Positions 21,447 through 33,569 are shown, counted from the first letter of the stretch. The stretch is 64,000 nt of DNA from Adiantum capillus-veneris (GCA_014529385.2 CM043947.1:97932036-97996035); one strand, 5' to 3'. The notes: generated from the letters alone by a model not told the origin. Numbers and translations are program-made.

Positions 21447-22183
21447 GGCTCGGAGAGGTCCAAGATTTGCTGAATGAAATGGAACACCCACTAGGCCTAG
21501 CTGGTGGGCATCAAGGGCAGGATAGGTTGTTGGAGGTGCCTCATGGGGTGCCATTTTGTCATTGGAGACAGTAAGGCCTTTCAAGTCTCATCCTTTACAA
21601 AATACCCCAGACTATTGAGATTGCAAGGCAAACTATGACTCAACTCAATACTGTCAAAAACTCCTTGTAAATGATCAAGATAGCAGTAAGAGAAGCAGCA
21701 ATAGAACCCCTTTTATTGCAATCTTAAGGTAGAGCTCCACCATGTTTTGATTTTGTCCCTTACTGACATCATATCTTTTTCCATTCCATGTCTTCTTCAC
21801 ATGCCATTTGTGGCCTGTAAAAAATTTTGCATTTGTCTTCATGTTCCCTTACAATAGAGTTCCCACGTCCCCTACTAACCCAAGTTATGCCTGATGGAAG
21901 TGACGATACTCGTTTTTCTGAGTGTGATGGTGATCGCTTTGATGGGTGATTGGAATATGCTGCAAGCTTAGTTATGACCGGATGCGAAATGTTTTCGGCT
22001 ATCGAGGATGGTTTTACAAACCTCGCATGGCTCAGTCATTAATACTGAAGGTTGCTTGGGGTATGATTTGGCGGTTACGATGCATGGTTCTTGCAAATTG
22101 CACTTGATTTTGGTTCATTGCACCTTGAAGGCCTAAGGTCCAGATGTATACCAGATGTGGTGCCTTTATGAAGGAGCATAAAA

Positions 22184-22465
22184 TTGTTGATGAGCTTTCT
22201 TTTGTGGTCTCTTGGACACAAATTGATTTCAAGGCTTGCATTTGCCTCGTGGGATGGGGAATGGACCTACGAGCCAGATGTAAAGCTTCGGGACTATGAG
22301 GAGCCTCAGGAGGAACTTACGAAATGCTACGTTTTGATCAAGGAGGGAATGCCAGTATGTGAGAGCTGGCCTATGCATGATGGTGCTGTTGTTAGAAAAC
22401 CAGAACTGGGAAAATTAGTGGCCAACGAGCCAAAGCCACACAATGAGTCTAGTGTGAATGATTGA
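22184..22465 (+). pseudogene. Unknown repeated ORF, last copy
   Basis: A 93-codon frame, with FASWDGEWTYEPDVKLRDYE and CESWPMHDGAVVRKPELGK. It retains the segment whose loss distinguishes the unit-1 equivalent at 18447-18866. Confidence 0.28.
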
Positions 22466-23029
22466 AGTGAAGAGGAGTGCTAGAAAGTTACTGTTGATTC
22501 CTACCTCCCGCATGACTGGAAAAGGCAAACTAGTGCGGAACAAGAATGTGCTGTGCCTGAAATGGTATCCAAGGAAATGCTTATGCCGATGTGCTGGATA
22601 ATGGGACTGAAAAAGAGGTGAGGCTCGTAGAGGTCCAAGATTTGTTGAATAAGATGTAACACCCACTAGGCCTGGCCGGTGGGCATCAAGGGCAGGATAG
22701 GTTGTTGGAGGTGCCTCATGGGGTACCGTTTCCAGCTTATGCTACAGTATCGGCCTCTTTGAAGGAGACTATTCCCAAGAGCGCAGGGGAACTAAAACGG
22801 GTATGGATCCTCTATCCCACTCTGCGTCGATATTGAGAATTCCCAACTCTATCGCGCGATCAAGCAGAATGCCTCTGGTACCTTTGGTGTTGTTATGTTG
22901 TGGGAGTTACTTGAACTCCTCTGTCTGTGACTTAAAGAAATATGTGATCTTCGGCAATCACGGGATCTCTCTCATTGTGCCCCTCTTCAAGAGGTCCTCA
23001 CTGTGTTTTTGTGAATCTCGAGTAAGTAT

Positions 23030-23935
23030 AATCCGTGGCATCTCTGCTCCTAGTATCTCATGACTATAGAAAGTGGCCCAAAACCCTCTCTGAATAGACA
23101 ATTAAATCGGCCTCATATCTCATAGTATATTGGGCAGCGACATATGTAATGTAGTTCTCTCTCTATCTCTATTTGACACACCTGACAAATCTTGGACTCA
23201 GTGGGTACTCCTCTAAATCTGCCTATCTCGATCTGTAGCTGATGTGAGGATGCGAGCATCTAACTAATACCACATCGTATCCTGTGGGATAGATGAGTAT
23301 CCATGTATCTTGGTCTGATCACGAAACCATCCTTTGTGAGTTGGAGAAGATGCTCTCTATAGAAGTCATCTACGTACCTAGCTCATGTGCAGATTGTATG
23401 ATGTATCCATGTCCTCTTCGTATCCAATTGAATTAATTCCTAACTGATGAGCCTGGTAATCTCTGCCCTTGTGAGGGGGATGGAGGTTGCATCCAGAGAG
23501 TACTAAAATGGGTGTAGCCGGTCCATACTAAAACCAAGATTCCATCTTTGCATACCTACATGATCTATCTCCAAAGACTCTAGTGCTAATCGAGCATATC
23601 TGTCTCTAGGAAGAGCCCAAGTGCTATTCATAAATGAAACTGATCGAGTAAGTACCTCCACTACCAATAAAGGAGCAGCGAGCTCCTTCCTAACAATGTC
23701 ATGTGGTAGTGAGGCCTTGGCCCTAATCATCCGAGAAATCATAGACACCAATGGCTTCTCCATACATATCCATCCGTCAATACTGTCAGCTCTGCTATGA
23801 TGATCAACTGAGGGGCCCCATATTTCCACTCCGTACAGCATGGCCGAAGTGGCCAAAGTGTCAAAGAGCCAAAGCTTTGTCCGAGGTTCCTCGTACGGAA
23901 CCTACGAATATATCCTCTCAAGTCTCCCCAATGCT
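23030..23935 (-). pseudogene. LINE reverse-transcriptase C-terminal remnant, copy 2
   Basis: The equivalent of the unit-1 remnant. The minus-strand frame 23856-23503 reads LYGVEIWGPSVDHHSRADSI, CMEKPLVSMISRMIRAKASL and ALPRDRYARLALESLEIDHV. The Cys-x2-Cys...His-x2-Cys element is preserved near 23190 (CQVCQIEIERELHYIC). It stays open longer than copy 1 (117 codons), but is still only the tail of ORF2. Confidence 0.62.
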
Positions 23936-24804
23936 GCATAGGCTCTAGTCAATCGCGTATCTGCATCACGCCTCAGAGATCCTAGATAATGCTAGATGCT
24001 GAGATGATGACAAGAACTTGATGCAGGTGCTTGGTACTTGTTGTAGGTACTTGGTACTACTAGGCTAAATGCTGAATGATGAAAATGCTAATGGTGCAAA
24101 GATGAAATCTGCAACATGATGGCCGTAAGTGTTGAAAACTAATAGCGCTGGTGGTGCTGCAAATGCTGGGCTGAAGGCTGAAAACGCTGATGAAGACGGC
24201 ATGAAAAGGTTAAACTATTGTTGGAAAAACGATGAGGTTCATGGGTCCTTGATTTGTGGTGCTGTGGGTACTTGGCTGGTACTTGCGATGTGGCGGACGA
24301 CCTCCTCAATGGTCGAGATGGCATGGACAGTTGGTACGGGCTAGAGAGTAGGGCGAGTTGGCTAGTATGAAAAGATGGGGGTCTCGAATCCGCCTAATTA
24401 ACAATGCGAATGGGTGCGAAATTGTTTCTCACACCCTGAGTGGAGGCTCTATGTTGCTGACGAAAGTGGATATTTGTCGAAGTCATGGATGGCGACCGGG
24501 GCTACTTGGGTTGGTGATTAATAAGCCCCCTAATGAGATTGAGCAGGGTCTGCGGAAGGTGAAGACATACGAGTTGACTAAATTTTTTTAAAGAATCCTG
24601 AGCCAAAGTGTGGCAGTGACTGATACTGGCTCTCCGAGCGGGAAGTTTTTGAGGTTCAGTAGATGAAAGCAGGGGTATGATGCATCATGGCTGGGGCTCT
24701 GTAGCGAGGTTTCTCGCTCCTTTGGACTGCTTATGTGGAAAGACTAAATGTTAGAAGAATGTTGTATGGGACCCACGAGAAGGTAGCCAATGCTGGGACG
24801 CGTT

Positions 24805-25643
24805 CGATTATAGAGTGACTCGCATGCGCGGAGGTGCTGAGACAACAGCACAGTCGAACATGCTTGGCCGATGCAAGGATAAGCGAGAAGGATTAGGATC
24901 GTGTTCTGGCCATCTGGTACAACAATACGCTATCTGGTACAACAATACGCATGAACGATCAGGGTAATCGACTTTGGAAGTGGCGAAACTGGGCATGGGA
25001 CTCCCATATATGTAGGGGGGCACACTGATGGTGGTAATGCTTTTGGTATGGTTGATGCTCAAAGGGCTTGGCAGCCACGAGCAGGGCTCACAGGTGATTA
25101 ACAGTGTAAGGAATGCGACATGGACAAAGGAAGAAGACATATCTGATGTAGGACAGAACTTGTCTTGCAAGAATGCGGGCTCCTGTGAGCACCAGCTTGG
25201 CCTCGCGTGGGTTGCTTTATCTCGAAAGTTGCCTCGTTTGGATCCACAACAAGTGAATACAAAGATCAATGAGGATAAGGGATATGCATGGCGAGTGAGC
25301 ATTCACGGACCTCTGCTCACTAGAAGGTGTTGGCTAAGATAAATTCATTGGACTCATAGCAGCTAGGCAGCAGATGAACAATACACTTATTGCAACCAGC
25401 AAGGCAGTGCGTCGATATGCGACTCCAAAATGTGGGGATGGCAGCCAAGCGACTCCCTTAGGCTGATCGCGTGGACTCAGTTTATGGCAGGAGACGACAC
25501 TAGGTATATGCTTGTGCATGGTGCTGGAAACTATACACCACATTCGGAGGATGACGCCTATGACTTCTTGGAGAATGTAGCGGCACTCGATGAGAAAATT
25601 GAGCTTTTTTGGGGGAGGGGTGAGTGTTACAGGTCCCATTTTG
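24805..25643. other. Unrecognised repeat-derived DNA left of gypsy A
   Basis: No protein family is recognised. A 21-bp block CTATCTGGTACAACAATACGC is tandemly doubled near 24915-24955. The stretch ends at TTTTG (25639-25643), the left target duplication of gypsy A; its natural continuation is at 31828. Confidence 0.4.
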
Positions 25644-26760
25644 TGTGACAGGAACAGAATAATAGAGATAGACAGCAAAAGGTAGAGAAAGAGATCTTTG
25701 TATTGATGAATCTTTTCAGACTTTTGATACAACAGAGGAGCAATAAAATATATGGGCGCACTCCGTTGTACGGATCTCGAACCTCCCGACCACCCCTGAG
25801 CTTCAGTCCGCTTGCATGCAGCGTCTCACTCGCACTCGCACTCTCACTCGCATTTGCAGAAGAGGAGATCTGTGAATGATCCCCAAACGCACCACCCGTC
25901 GTGCTTTTATCCTTCTTTTCCTCGAAAAGCCTGCACGATTTTTGCACCAAGTATACCTACGAGAATAATATAAGAACGTGATCGCTAAGCGATCCGTAAA
26001 GGTTAGATTTCTCTCATGACACTTTGCACAGATCCTGTTTCACACATTGATTTTTTGTATCGCCTACAAAATAGCCAAAAGAACATACTCGTGCAACCAA
26101 TTCAACATGATAATCAAAGTAAAAAAACATAATTATATACCTTCATAATCTCAATTACAATAGTCTACCATGAAGAAACAAATCCACTTCTTGGTTGATA
26201 GCAGGGAGAGCTGTATGATGTTGTATGTCTGTCTGTCCCTGTGTATACTACACTGCTGTTGCCTTCTATTTTTTTTCATCATAACTTTTACAAACGAACT
26301 CAGAACAGAGCAATCCAGGTACTGAAAATGATGGAAATAGGTATGGTCTACAAGGCACCGTGGACAGAGTTGCAAAAAACGTCTTTCTTTGGCTGAAAAC
26401 GCAACTTTTAGGTCGTGACTCCTAAAAACTCTATTTTTGGGTCTCCAATACTTTTTCAACTTGTTTTAAGCCTACCCATGCATTTTAAGCTAAAATACAT
26501 AAATATAAAACATTGATATTAATAAAAATCTCAATTTTACTATTTATAGACAGACTATCTGTTATTCATTAATCTTTATCAAATACGTCTTTAGTGTATT
26601 ATTTAAAAAAAGAATATATGTTCTCTCTTAATATCTCAAAATCATTCATATAAGCTCTATTTAATAGACTATTCAACAATCTTTCAAATCGTGCTAAATG
26701 AAAGATGTGCCCTACTACATTCTTTTCGACTTTAAGAACTTCAAAGATAGTCTTATTACA
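25644..26760 (-). repeat. 3' LTR of gypsy A
   Basis: On the minus strand it begins TGTAATAAGACTATC right after the polypurine tract and ends CCTGTCACA. The terminus differs by one base from the 5' LTR end (CCTGTGACA). About 1117 bp. Confidence 0.93.
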
Positions 26761-26770
26761 TTCTCCCCTT
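26761..26770 (-). promoter_or_regulatory. Polypurine tract of gypsy A
   Basis: AAGGGGAGAA on the minus strand, immediately before the 3' LTR. It is the primer site for plus-strand DNA synthesis; the same sequence lies at 47873-47882 in copy B. Confidence 0.85.
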
Positions 26771-26789
26771 ATCAAAATTAACTCTTTCC

Positions 26790-29700
26790 TCCAAGTTGGA
26801 AAGAGAGAAAAATTCTCTTTCCAAAACACTAAGATCAACATATGATGATCCTCTACTGGATAATTCTGCCACTTAACCAAAACTTCCACAATGTCTCTAT
26901 TTCTCAGATGTTCAACACGCCTATCTAGCACTAAGTCTGGTTCTACAGTCAATGTTCCGTCATCTTTCAACATAGAGTTGTCTTGTAAAACATGATGCAC
27001 ATTAGGAGCATACTTTTTCAATAAACTCACATGAAATACAGGATGCACTTTAACATGAGAAGGCCATTCCAATTTGTAAGCTAATAAACCCATGCGCTTC
27101 AAAATTTTAAATGGCCCAACAAATCATGGAGAAAATCTTCTATCCTTTCCAAGAATCAAATGAGACTTCTCAAAAATAACTTTTAAGAAAACTATGTCAC
27201 CAGTTTCATACTCCACAACCCGATGTTTCTTATCATAATACAATTTATGTCTCTTTTGAGCTTCTCTAATATTCCCCCTGATTTTGGCCAAATTGTTATC
27301 CATTTTCTCAAGCATCTCACGTGACAGTTCTACCTTATTCCTCGAGTTAAGAAAATTAATAGGTGTGGGATAGTTATGGCCATACATTGCCTCAAACGGA
27401 GTCATCCTAATTAATGAATAATATGAACTGTTGTATGCAAATTCAACCAAAGACAAATATTCATTCCAATTAGATTGATTTTCATTGACATACATTCATA
27501 ACATATCTTCTAAAATATGATTCACTCTCTCCGTTTCCCCATCTGTTTGAGGATGAAAAGTAGTAGACATGCGTAACTGGGTACCTATAGAGTCAAAAGT
27601 CGCTCTCCAGAAATAAGAAGTGAACTTAGAATCTCTGTCAGACACTATGCTCTTAGGCATGCCATGCAAACGAAATACCTCTTTCACAAACAAGCGTACA
27701 ATGGTCAATGCAGTATCAGTTATTTTTACAGGAAAGAAGTGAGCTTGTTTTGTGATTCTATCTACCACCACAAAGATCGAATCATACCCTCCACGAGTAG
27801 TAGGAAGTCTAATGATAAAGTCTATGGATATAGACTCCCACTTCTGTAAAGGAATGTCTAAGGGTTGAAGGTCACCAGGCATCCTCTTATGTTCAATTTT
27901 AACTTGTTGACATTCATTCATGCACATAATTCTTAACATCCAATTTCATACGCGGCTAAAAGAATGAACTTTTAATCTTTTCATATGTCTTATTCAATCG
28001 AGGATGACCAAAAAAAGGTGAATTATGATACTCATGCAAAATTTGACTCTTAAAAGCAGAATTTGCAGGAATACACAAGCGGTCATAATAATACAGATTT
28101 CCCTTATACAAGTGATATCTGTTCCCATACATCTCACCAATATTCTCACGTAATAATTTCAAAATAGGCGTATAAAAAGAATCATTTTCAACTTCAGCAT
28201 GTATCTCATCAATCAAATTGGATCGCACAACAGTCAACAAATTAGACATGGGCCTACGACTCAATGCATCTGCAACTTTATTTTCTTTTCCACACAAATA
28301 CTTTAAATCAAAATCATACTCATCCAGCAATTCAATCCATCTCCTTTGTCTGTTGTTTAACAATGGCTGAGTGAAAATATACTTCAAACTTTGATGATCA
28401 GTACGCAATTCAAATTTGACACCAAGCAAAAGATGACGCCAATGTTTCAATGCATGAACAATAGCAAGCAATTCTAGATCATGTGTTGCATAGTTCAATT
28501 CATGTCGTTTTAATTTCCTAGACTCATATGCAACCACTCTTCCTTCTTGTGTCAAAACACAACCTAATTGTTCACCACTAGCGTCACATGACACAACAAA
28601 TGGTTTTCCCATCTCAGGCACTTTTAAAACACAATTTTCCGCTATTTTAGCCTTCAAGGTCTCAAAAGCAGTCTCACAGGTAGAAGCCCACACAAAACCC
28701 TTGTCTTTCTTGGTCAATTCGGTCAAAGGACTTGCTATCTTAGAGAAATCTTTAATGTGTGCTCTCTCATATTGTGCTAGACCCATAAAGCTTCTAACAT
28801 CCCTTAATGACTTAGGTGTTGGCCACTCCACATGCAATAGTCTTAACTTTGTCAAGATCAATGTGAATCCCCTCTTTAGAAATCACTCTTCCCAAATATA
28901 CAATCTGATCCTTTGCAAAAGAACACTTACTTGCTTTTGCATACAATTTATGTTCACACAAAACCTCAAATGCTTTCTTTAAGTGCAACGCATGATCTTC
29001 TTCATTCTTAGAATACAAAAAAATATCATCCAAGAATACCACAATGAAGTCATCAAGATACGGGTGAAAAATATTTTTCATTAAACACATGAAATTTGCT
29101 GGTGCATTAGTCAAACCAAAAGCAAGAACTGTAAATTCATAATGCCCATAACGTGTAGGAAAAACAGTCTTTGGAATGTCCTTGGCCTTAATACAGATTT
29201 GATGGTAGCCAAAACGAAGGTCAATCGTCGTAAATATTGTGGCACCACTTAATTAGCTAAGCAATTCATCTATGTGAGGAAGAGGATATTTGTTCTTAAT
29301 AGTCTTTTTGTTTAATCCCCTATAGTCAATGCATAACCTATATGTACCATCCTTTTTCGTTTTTTGGAATAACACAGGACTACCCCAAGGAGATACACTA
29401 GGTTTAATGAAACCCTTTTTCAAAAGATCATCAAGTTGTATCTTGAGCTCTTTAAGCTCATCAATATTGAACCTGTATGGAGCCTTTGAATAAGGTGTTT
29501 CTCCTGGATATAGATCTATGGCATGGTCTACCGCTCTAGGCAGAGGTATACCAGGGAGATCGTCCGGAAACACATCCTTAAATTCATGTAAGAGATCCTC
29601 TACAAATTCTGGATTTGTCTCTTTCTCTTTATCCCCATATTCTTCTTTAATCTCATTAGCAAACACAAGCAACGTATCACACTCTTATCTAAGTCACCTT
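26790..29700 (-). pseudogene. Gypsy A pol: reverse transcriptase, RNase H, integrase, chromodomain (broken)
   Basis: The frame opens with RT fingers ([40 protein letters not shown]), with a TAA at about 29253. The palm follows with an intact FLDDI catalytic motif near 29030. A frameshift near 28850 separates the RT thumb from RNase H (VSCDASGEQLGCVL, then YATHDLELLAIVHALKHWRH and RTDHQSLKYIF). The integrase has YHNSPFFGHP for the zinc module and SDRDSKFTS and TDGETERVN in the core. It is broken near 27950 at the CxxC and by a TGA at 27495. Another TGA at about 27122 precedes the GPFKILKRMG linker. The chromodomain (VEVLVKWQNYPVED) loses its tail to a shift near 26850. The enzymes would copy and integrate the element if intact; at least five breaks argue against activity. 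Confidence 0.9.
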
Positions 29701-29779
29701 ATCAATTCCATGGCCAAAACTAGATTTAGAATCTCTTTCTTTCGACGAAGAGTGTGACTTATCATCATCAAATGATTAA

Positions 29780-30120
29780 AGATATAAATATAAATTTTTC
29801 TTAACAATCAATCAAAACATGATTTTCAATCATCTAATTGATACCAATGATAACATCATGCATATCAATGTTTATGATATAGAAATCATCTTTATGCTTC
29901 CAACTGTTCAAAGAAGAAAAAAACAAATTTTCTACTAACTCTTTCGTTAAACTATTATTACCACTGGTTAAGTCCAAAAGTATTTCAACTTTTCAATTTA
30001 ATTTCAAGTTTAATTTCTCAATCAATTTAGATGATAAGAAGCAATGAATACTATCCAAATCAATTAAGAAATTCAATTTTAAATCTCAACTTCTACGCAT
30101 AAATTCGATCTCACAGAAAC
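29780..30120 (-). pseudogene. Aspartic-protease remnant of gypsy A
   Basis: The minus strand carries the segment equivalent to LSSKLIEKLNLKL and VDLTSGN in copy B, with repeated stops. The catalytic Asp-Ser-Gly triplet is not recognisable. It lies between the reduced gag and reverse transcriptase, the usual protease position. Confidence 0.55.
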
Positions 30121-30179
30121 TTTCAAAGGACATATCAAAGACATAAAACATCACAAAGAAGGGGTATATGACTTACCTT

Positions 30180-30716
30180 TATCGTACACATCACCAAAAG
30201 TCTCCAATTGAGCCGTATTGTCTTATCGGTCACCTTGCTCGAGCGTTCGAAAGTCTGATGGTCGTGTTTTCTATATTGAAAGTATAATCCAAATCTTTGA
30301 GTTCTTCAATCCACGCTTCTAAATCTTCGCATATCTTTCTTATGCAATCAAACTCTTTAAGCTTAGCCTTCGTTAAGAATGATTTGGTTGTCACTTCTTC
30401 CATATTCTCATCGTTTCTTTTTCGTGTTGACGACCTCTACGTCCACCACACCGTTCACACCATCACCACTATCACCACTGCCAGGTGCCCCAGCACCGCT
30501 ACGATGATTGATTGTTTCCCGGTGGATTAGCATGGTTTTCCCCTTCATGTTGGCCATCCAGGTCTACATAGATATCAGGCTCTCGTACTGCTTTGCCCCG
30601 CGAGCCTCACCACACTCCCGATTTGCAATTTTTAGATCTTCTCGTAGTCGCCGAATCAGGTCTTATTGCTCCTTCATCCTCCTCTCGTATCCTTCCATGT
30701 CCAGAATCAACCGCTT
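30180..30716 (-). pseudogene. Reduced gag region of gypsy A
   Basis: From an ATG about 20 bp past the primer-binding site, the minus strand reads [11 protein letters not shown], then a Gly/Asp-rich stretch, and in another frame KEFDCIRKICEDLEAWIEEL and DLDYTFNIENTT. It is followed almost directly by the protease remnant. The conserved capsid (Retrotrans_gag) core and the CCHC zinc knuckle expected of a Ty3/gypsy Gag are missing. Copies B and C show the same structure. Confidence 0.6.
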
Positions 30717-30728
30717 GCTCTGATACCA
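30717..30728 (-). promoter_or_regulatory. Primer-binding site of gypsy A (tRNA-iMet)
   Basis: TGGTATCAGAGC on the minus strand, two bases (AT) inside the 5' LTR end. Complementary to the 3' end of plant initiator tRNA-Met; it primes minus-strand DNA synthesis. Confidence 0.9.
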
Positions 30729-30730
30729 AT

Positions 30731-31827
30731 TGTCACAGGAACATAATAATAGAGATAGACAGCAAAAGGTAGAGAAAGAGATCTTTGTATTGATGAATCT
30801 GTTCAGACTTTTGATGCAACAGAGAAGCAATAAAATATATGGGCGCACACCATTGTACGGAGCTCGAACCTTCCGACCACCCCCGAGCTTCAGTCCGCTT
30901 GCATGCAACGTCTCACTCGCACTCGCACTCGCAGAAGAGGAGATCTGTGAATGATCCCCAAACGCACCACCCGTCGTGCTTCTTTTCCTCGAAAAGCGTA
31001 CATGATTTTTGCACCAAGTATACCTACGAGAATAATATAAGAACGTGATCGCTAAGCGATTCGTAAAGGTTAGATTTCTATCATGACACTTTGCACAGAT
31101 CCTGTTTCACACATTGATTTCTGCATCGCCTACAAAATAGCCAAAAGAACATACTCGTGCAACCAATTCAACATGATAATCAAAGTAAAAAAACATAATT
31201 ATATACCTTCATAATCTCAATTACAATAGTCTACCATGAAGAAACAAATCCACTTCTTGGTTGATAGCAGGGAGAGCTGTATGATGTTGTATGTCTGTCT
31301 GTCCCTGTGTATACTACACTACTGTTGCCTTCTATTTTTTTTCATCATAACTTTTACAAACGAACTCAGAACAGAGCAATCCAGGTACTCAAAATGACGG
31401 AAATAGGTATGGTCTACAAGGCACCGTGGACAGAGTTGCAAAAAACGTCTTTCTTTGGCTGAAAACGCAACTTTTAGGTCGTGACTCCTAAAAACTCTAT
31501 TTTTGGGTCTCCACTACTTTTTCAAATTATTTTAAGCCTACCCATGCATTTTAAGCTAAAATACAAAATATAAAACATTGATATTAATAAAAATCTCAAT
31601 TTTACTGTTCATAGACAGACTATGTGTTATTCATTAATCTTTATCAAATACGTCTTTAGTGTATTATTTAAAAAAAAGAATATATGGTCTCTCTTAATAT
31701 CTCAAACTCATTCATATAAGTTCTATTTAATAGACTATTCAATAATCTTTCAAATGGTGCTAAATGAAAGATGTGCCCTACTACATTCTTTTCGACTTCA
31801 AGAACTTCAAAGATTAGTACTATTACA
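30731..31827 (-). repeat. 5' LTR of gypsy A
   Basis: On the minus strand it begins TGTAATAGTACTAATC and ends GTTCCTGTGACA. It contains a GATCGC...GCGATC inverted motif, a short GAGT-rich tract and a TATA-like CATATATTTTATTG (30842-30828), the likely promoter for the element transcript. The small indels relative to the 3' LTR (for example the GCGAGT repeat number) date from after insertion. Confidence 0.93.
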
Positions 31828-33415
31828 TTTTGTGAGTACTCTTTGGGACCCTCCACTACGCCTCGAGCAGGGCTTGCTGATGGTGCAGTTATGCGAGTTG
31901 GTTGTTAGGTATAATGGGAAACACATCAAGGGTTTCGTAGTCGAGAGGATCAACCCCCGAATGCTATTAATCGGAAAGGCGAATCCGCAGAATGGCGTGG
32001 TGTGGGATCCAAGAAAAAGGATTCAAAGTTAGATTGCTGGTGCATACAACTGGATTGCCTGGCTATTCATTTTGGTTGTAAGCGTGCTCCCGTCGGTTTT
32101 CGGTTAGGGAAACTCTCAATGGGGAAGCTTAGATCAGGTTGCCTCGAGACCAGAGCAGGTAAGGTATGGGTGCAAGCCATTCCAGGCTGGAATGTGGATG
32201 GTTTTGGTCATGAGACCTTCGTTAGCTTCTGAGTCATGCATGTTCATGCACACTGACAATTCCCCATTGTCTAAGGGGAGAGAGTCGGCAGGCTCCACCT
32301 GACGCTCCTTATCATCAGTTTCACTTAAGTAGCCCGCAATCTTTCCATCTGTCTCCTAAGCCATCAATTCCCCATTTGTAAGGACCTCACACTCATTGCA
32401 TCCGCCGAAATTTAGCCCAAAGGATTAGAGCCGTTTTCTGGTCTTGCTAAACAAGAGGTAAAAAAACACGTGTTGCTCCTAATGGATCAGAAGGGGGTGG
32501 TTCGAATGCAAGCCACACATGGCCATGAGATTTTTCCTCTATGAGGTGAATTGACAGAAGATGCAAGGCATCTTGCAATACATCAGACTACGCCCCCCGA
32601 TGGTCCAGATGACATGGACAGATAGTATCCGGGCTAGAGAGCCGAGTGAGATGCAGGGATATAGTAGTTTGGTCCAAAAATTTTCTCAAAAATGTCAGTA
32701 CTTTGGGGTTTTGGGATATAGAACCCACAGTTTGTTTTATACTCGTTTCTTGGTATTGGAACCAGATGCTCACTGGAAGCAGCATGGAGCAGGGTGGCCA
32801 GTTGGCTGTTAAGCATAAGGTCTCAGACCCACCTAACCAACGATGCGAATAAAGGGAAAGTTGTTTCTCATACCGTTAGCAAGGGCTCTATAATACTTAA
32901 TGTGGCTGAGCAGGGCTTGCTGATGGTGCAGTTATGCGAGTTGGCTGGTAGGTATAATGGGAAAGACAACAAGGGTCTTGTAGTCGAGAGGATCGACCCC
33001 TGAATGCTATTAATCGGAAAGGCGAATGCGCAGAATGGCGTGGTGTAGAATCTGGGAAAAAGGATGCAGAGTTGGATTGCTGGTGCATACAACTTGATTG
33101 CCTAGCTGTTCATTTTGGTTGTAAGCGTGCTCCTGCTGGTCTTCGCAGATAAATGCTCCATGGGGAAGCTCAGATCAGGTTGCCTTGAGGCTGGGGCAGG
33201 TGAGGTGTGGATGCAAGCCATTCCGGGGTGGACTGTGGATGGTTTTGGGACTCAAACAAACACTAGACGGTCGATGGTGTCCTCCTTGAGGAATCATTAG
33301 TCAAGAAAGTATGGCAATAGTTGAATAACGGGCTGAGCCGAGGGGCCAACGAATGTCTATGCGGTGCAGTGATATATGTCAGTTGGAGTTGGATTGCATG
33401 TTGACCCGGGCAAGG
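31828..33415. repeat. Unrecognised repeat with an internal ~345-bp duplication
   Basis: 31868-32215 and 32909-33250 share the blocks GCAGGGCTTGCTGATGGTGC, CGAATGCTATTAATCGGAAA and GGTTGCCT...GGCAGGTGAGGT in the same order, about 1.04 kb apart. The stretch near 32830-32900 resembles blocks at 20535 and 24405 in the tandem duplication. The block is the right half of the DNA into which gypsy A inserted. No coding function is recognised. Confidence 0.6.
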
Positions 33416-33427
33416 TGTTGAGCTTAT

Positions 33428-33569
33428 TGTTGAGAGAGAAAGAGAGAGCATAGAAATAGAACCCCAAAGTGTATAGAATACACACATGAGATGATGTATA
33501 TATAGAGGGGACCTGGGTTCCATATATAGAGAAGCCATATATTGAGTAGCTTCACATATAAGCTCAACA
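33428..33569 (+). repeat. Terminal repeat, left arm of fold-back element
   Basis: TGTTGAGAGAGAAAGAGAG to AGCTCAACA; it matches 6811-6951 with few differences. Confidence 0.8.

Larger units (their letters stand above)
20937..24804. repeat. Tandem segmental duplication, unit 2
   Basis: The second, slightly longer copy of 17201-20936, in direct orientation and abutting it with no spacer. Divergence is visible (scattered substitutions and small indels), so the event is not recent. It includes unknown-ORF copies at 20939-21110, 21112-21426 and 22184-22465, and a second LINE remnant. Confidence 0.85.
25644..31827 (-). mobile_element. Complete Ty3/gypsy chromodomain retrotransposon (copy A)
   Basis: The element is bounded by two LTRs of about 1.1 kb with the target duplication TTTTG on both sides (25639-25643 and 31828-31832). 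Reading the minus strand, the order is 5' LTR 31827-30731, AT spacer, tRNA-iMet primer-binding site, reduced gag, protease remnant, reverse transcriptase, RNase H, integrase, chromodomain, polypurine tract 26770-26761, 3' LTR 26760-25644. The protease-RT-RH-IN order is that of Ty3/gypsy. Total length is 6184 bp. Multiple stops make it non-autonomous today. Confidence 0.95.
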
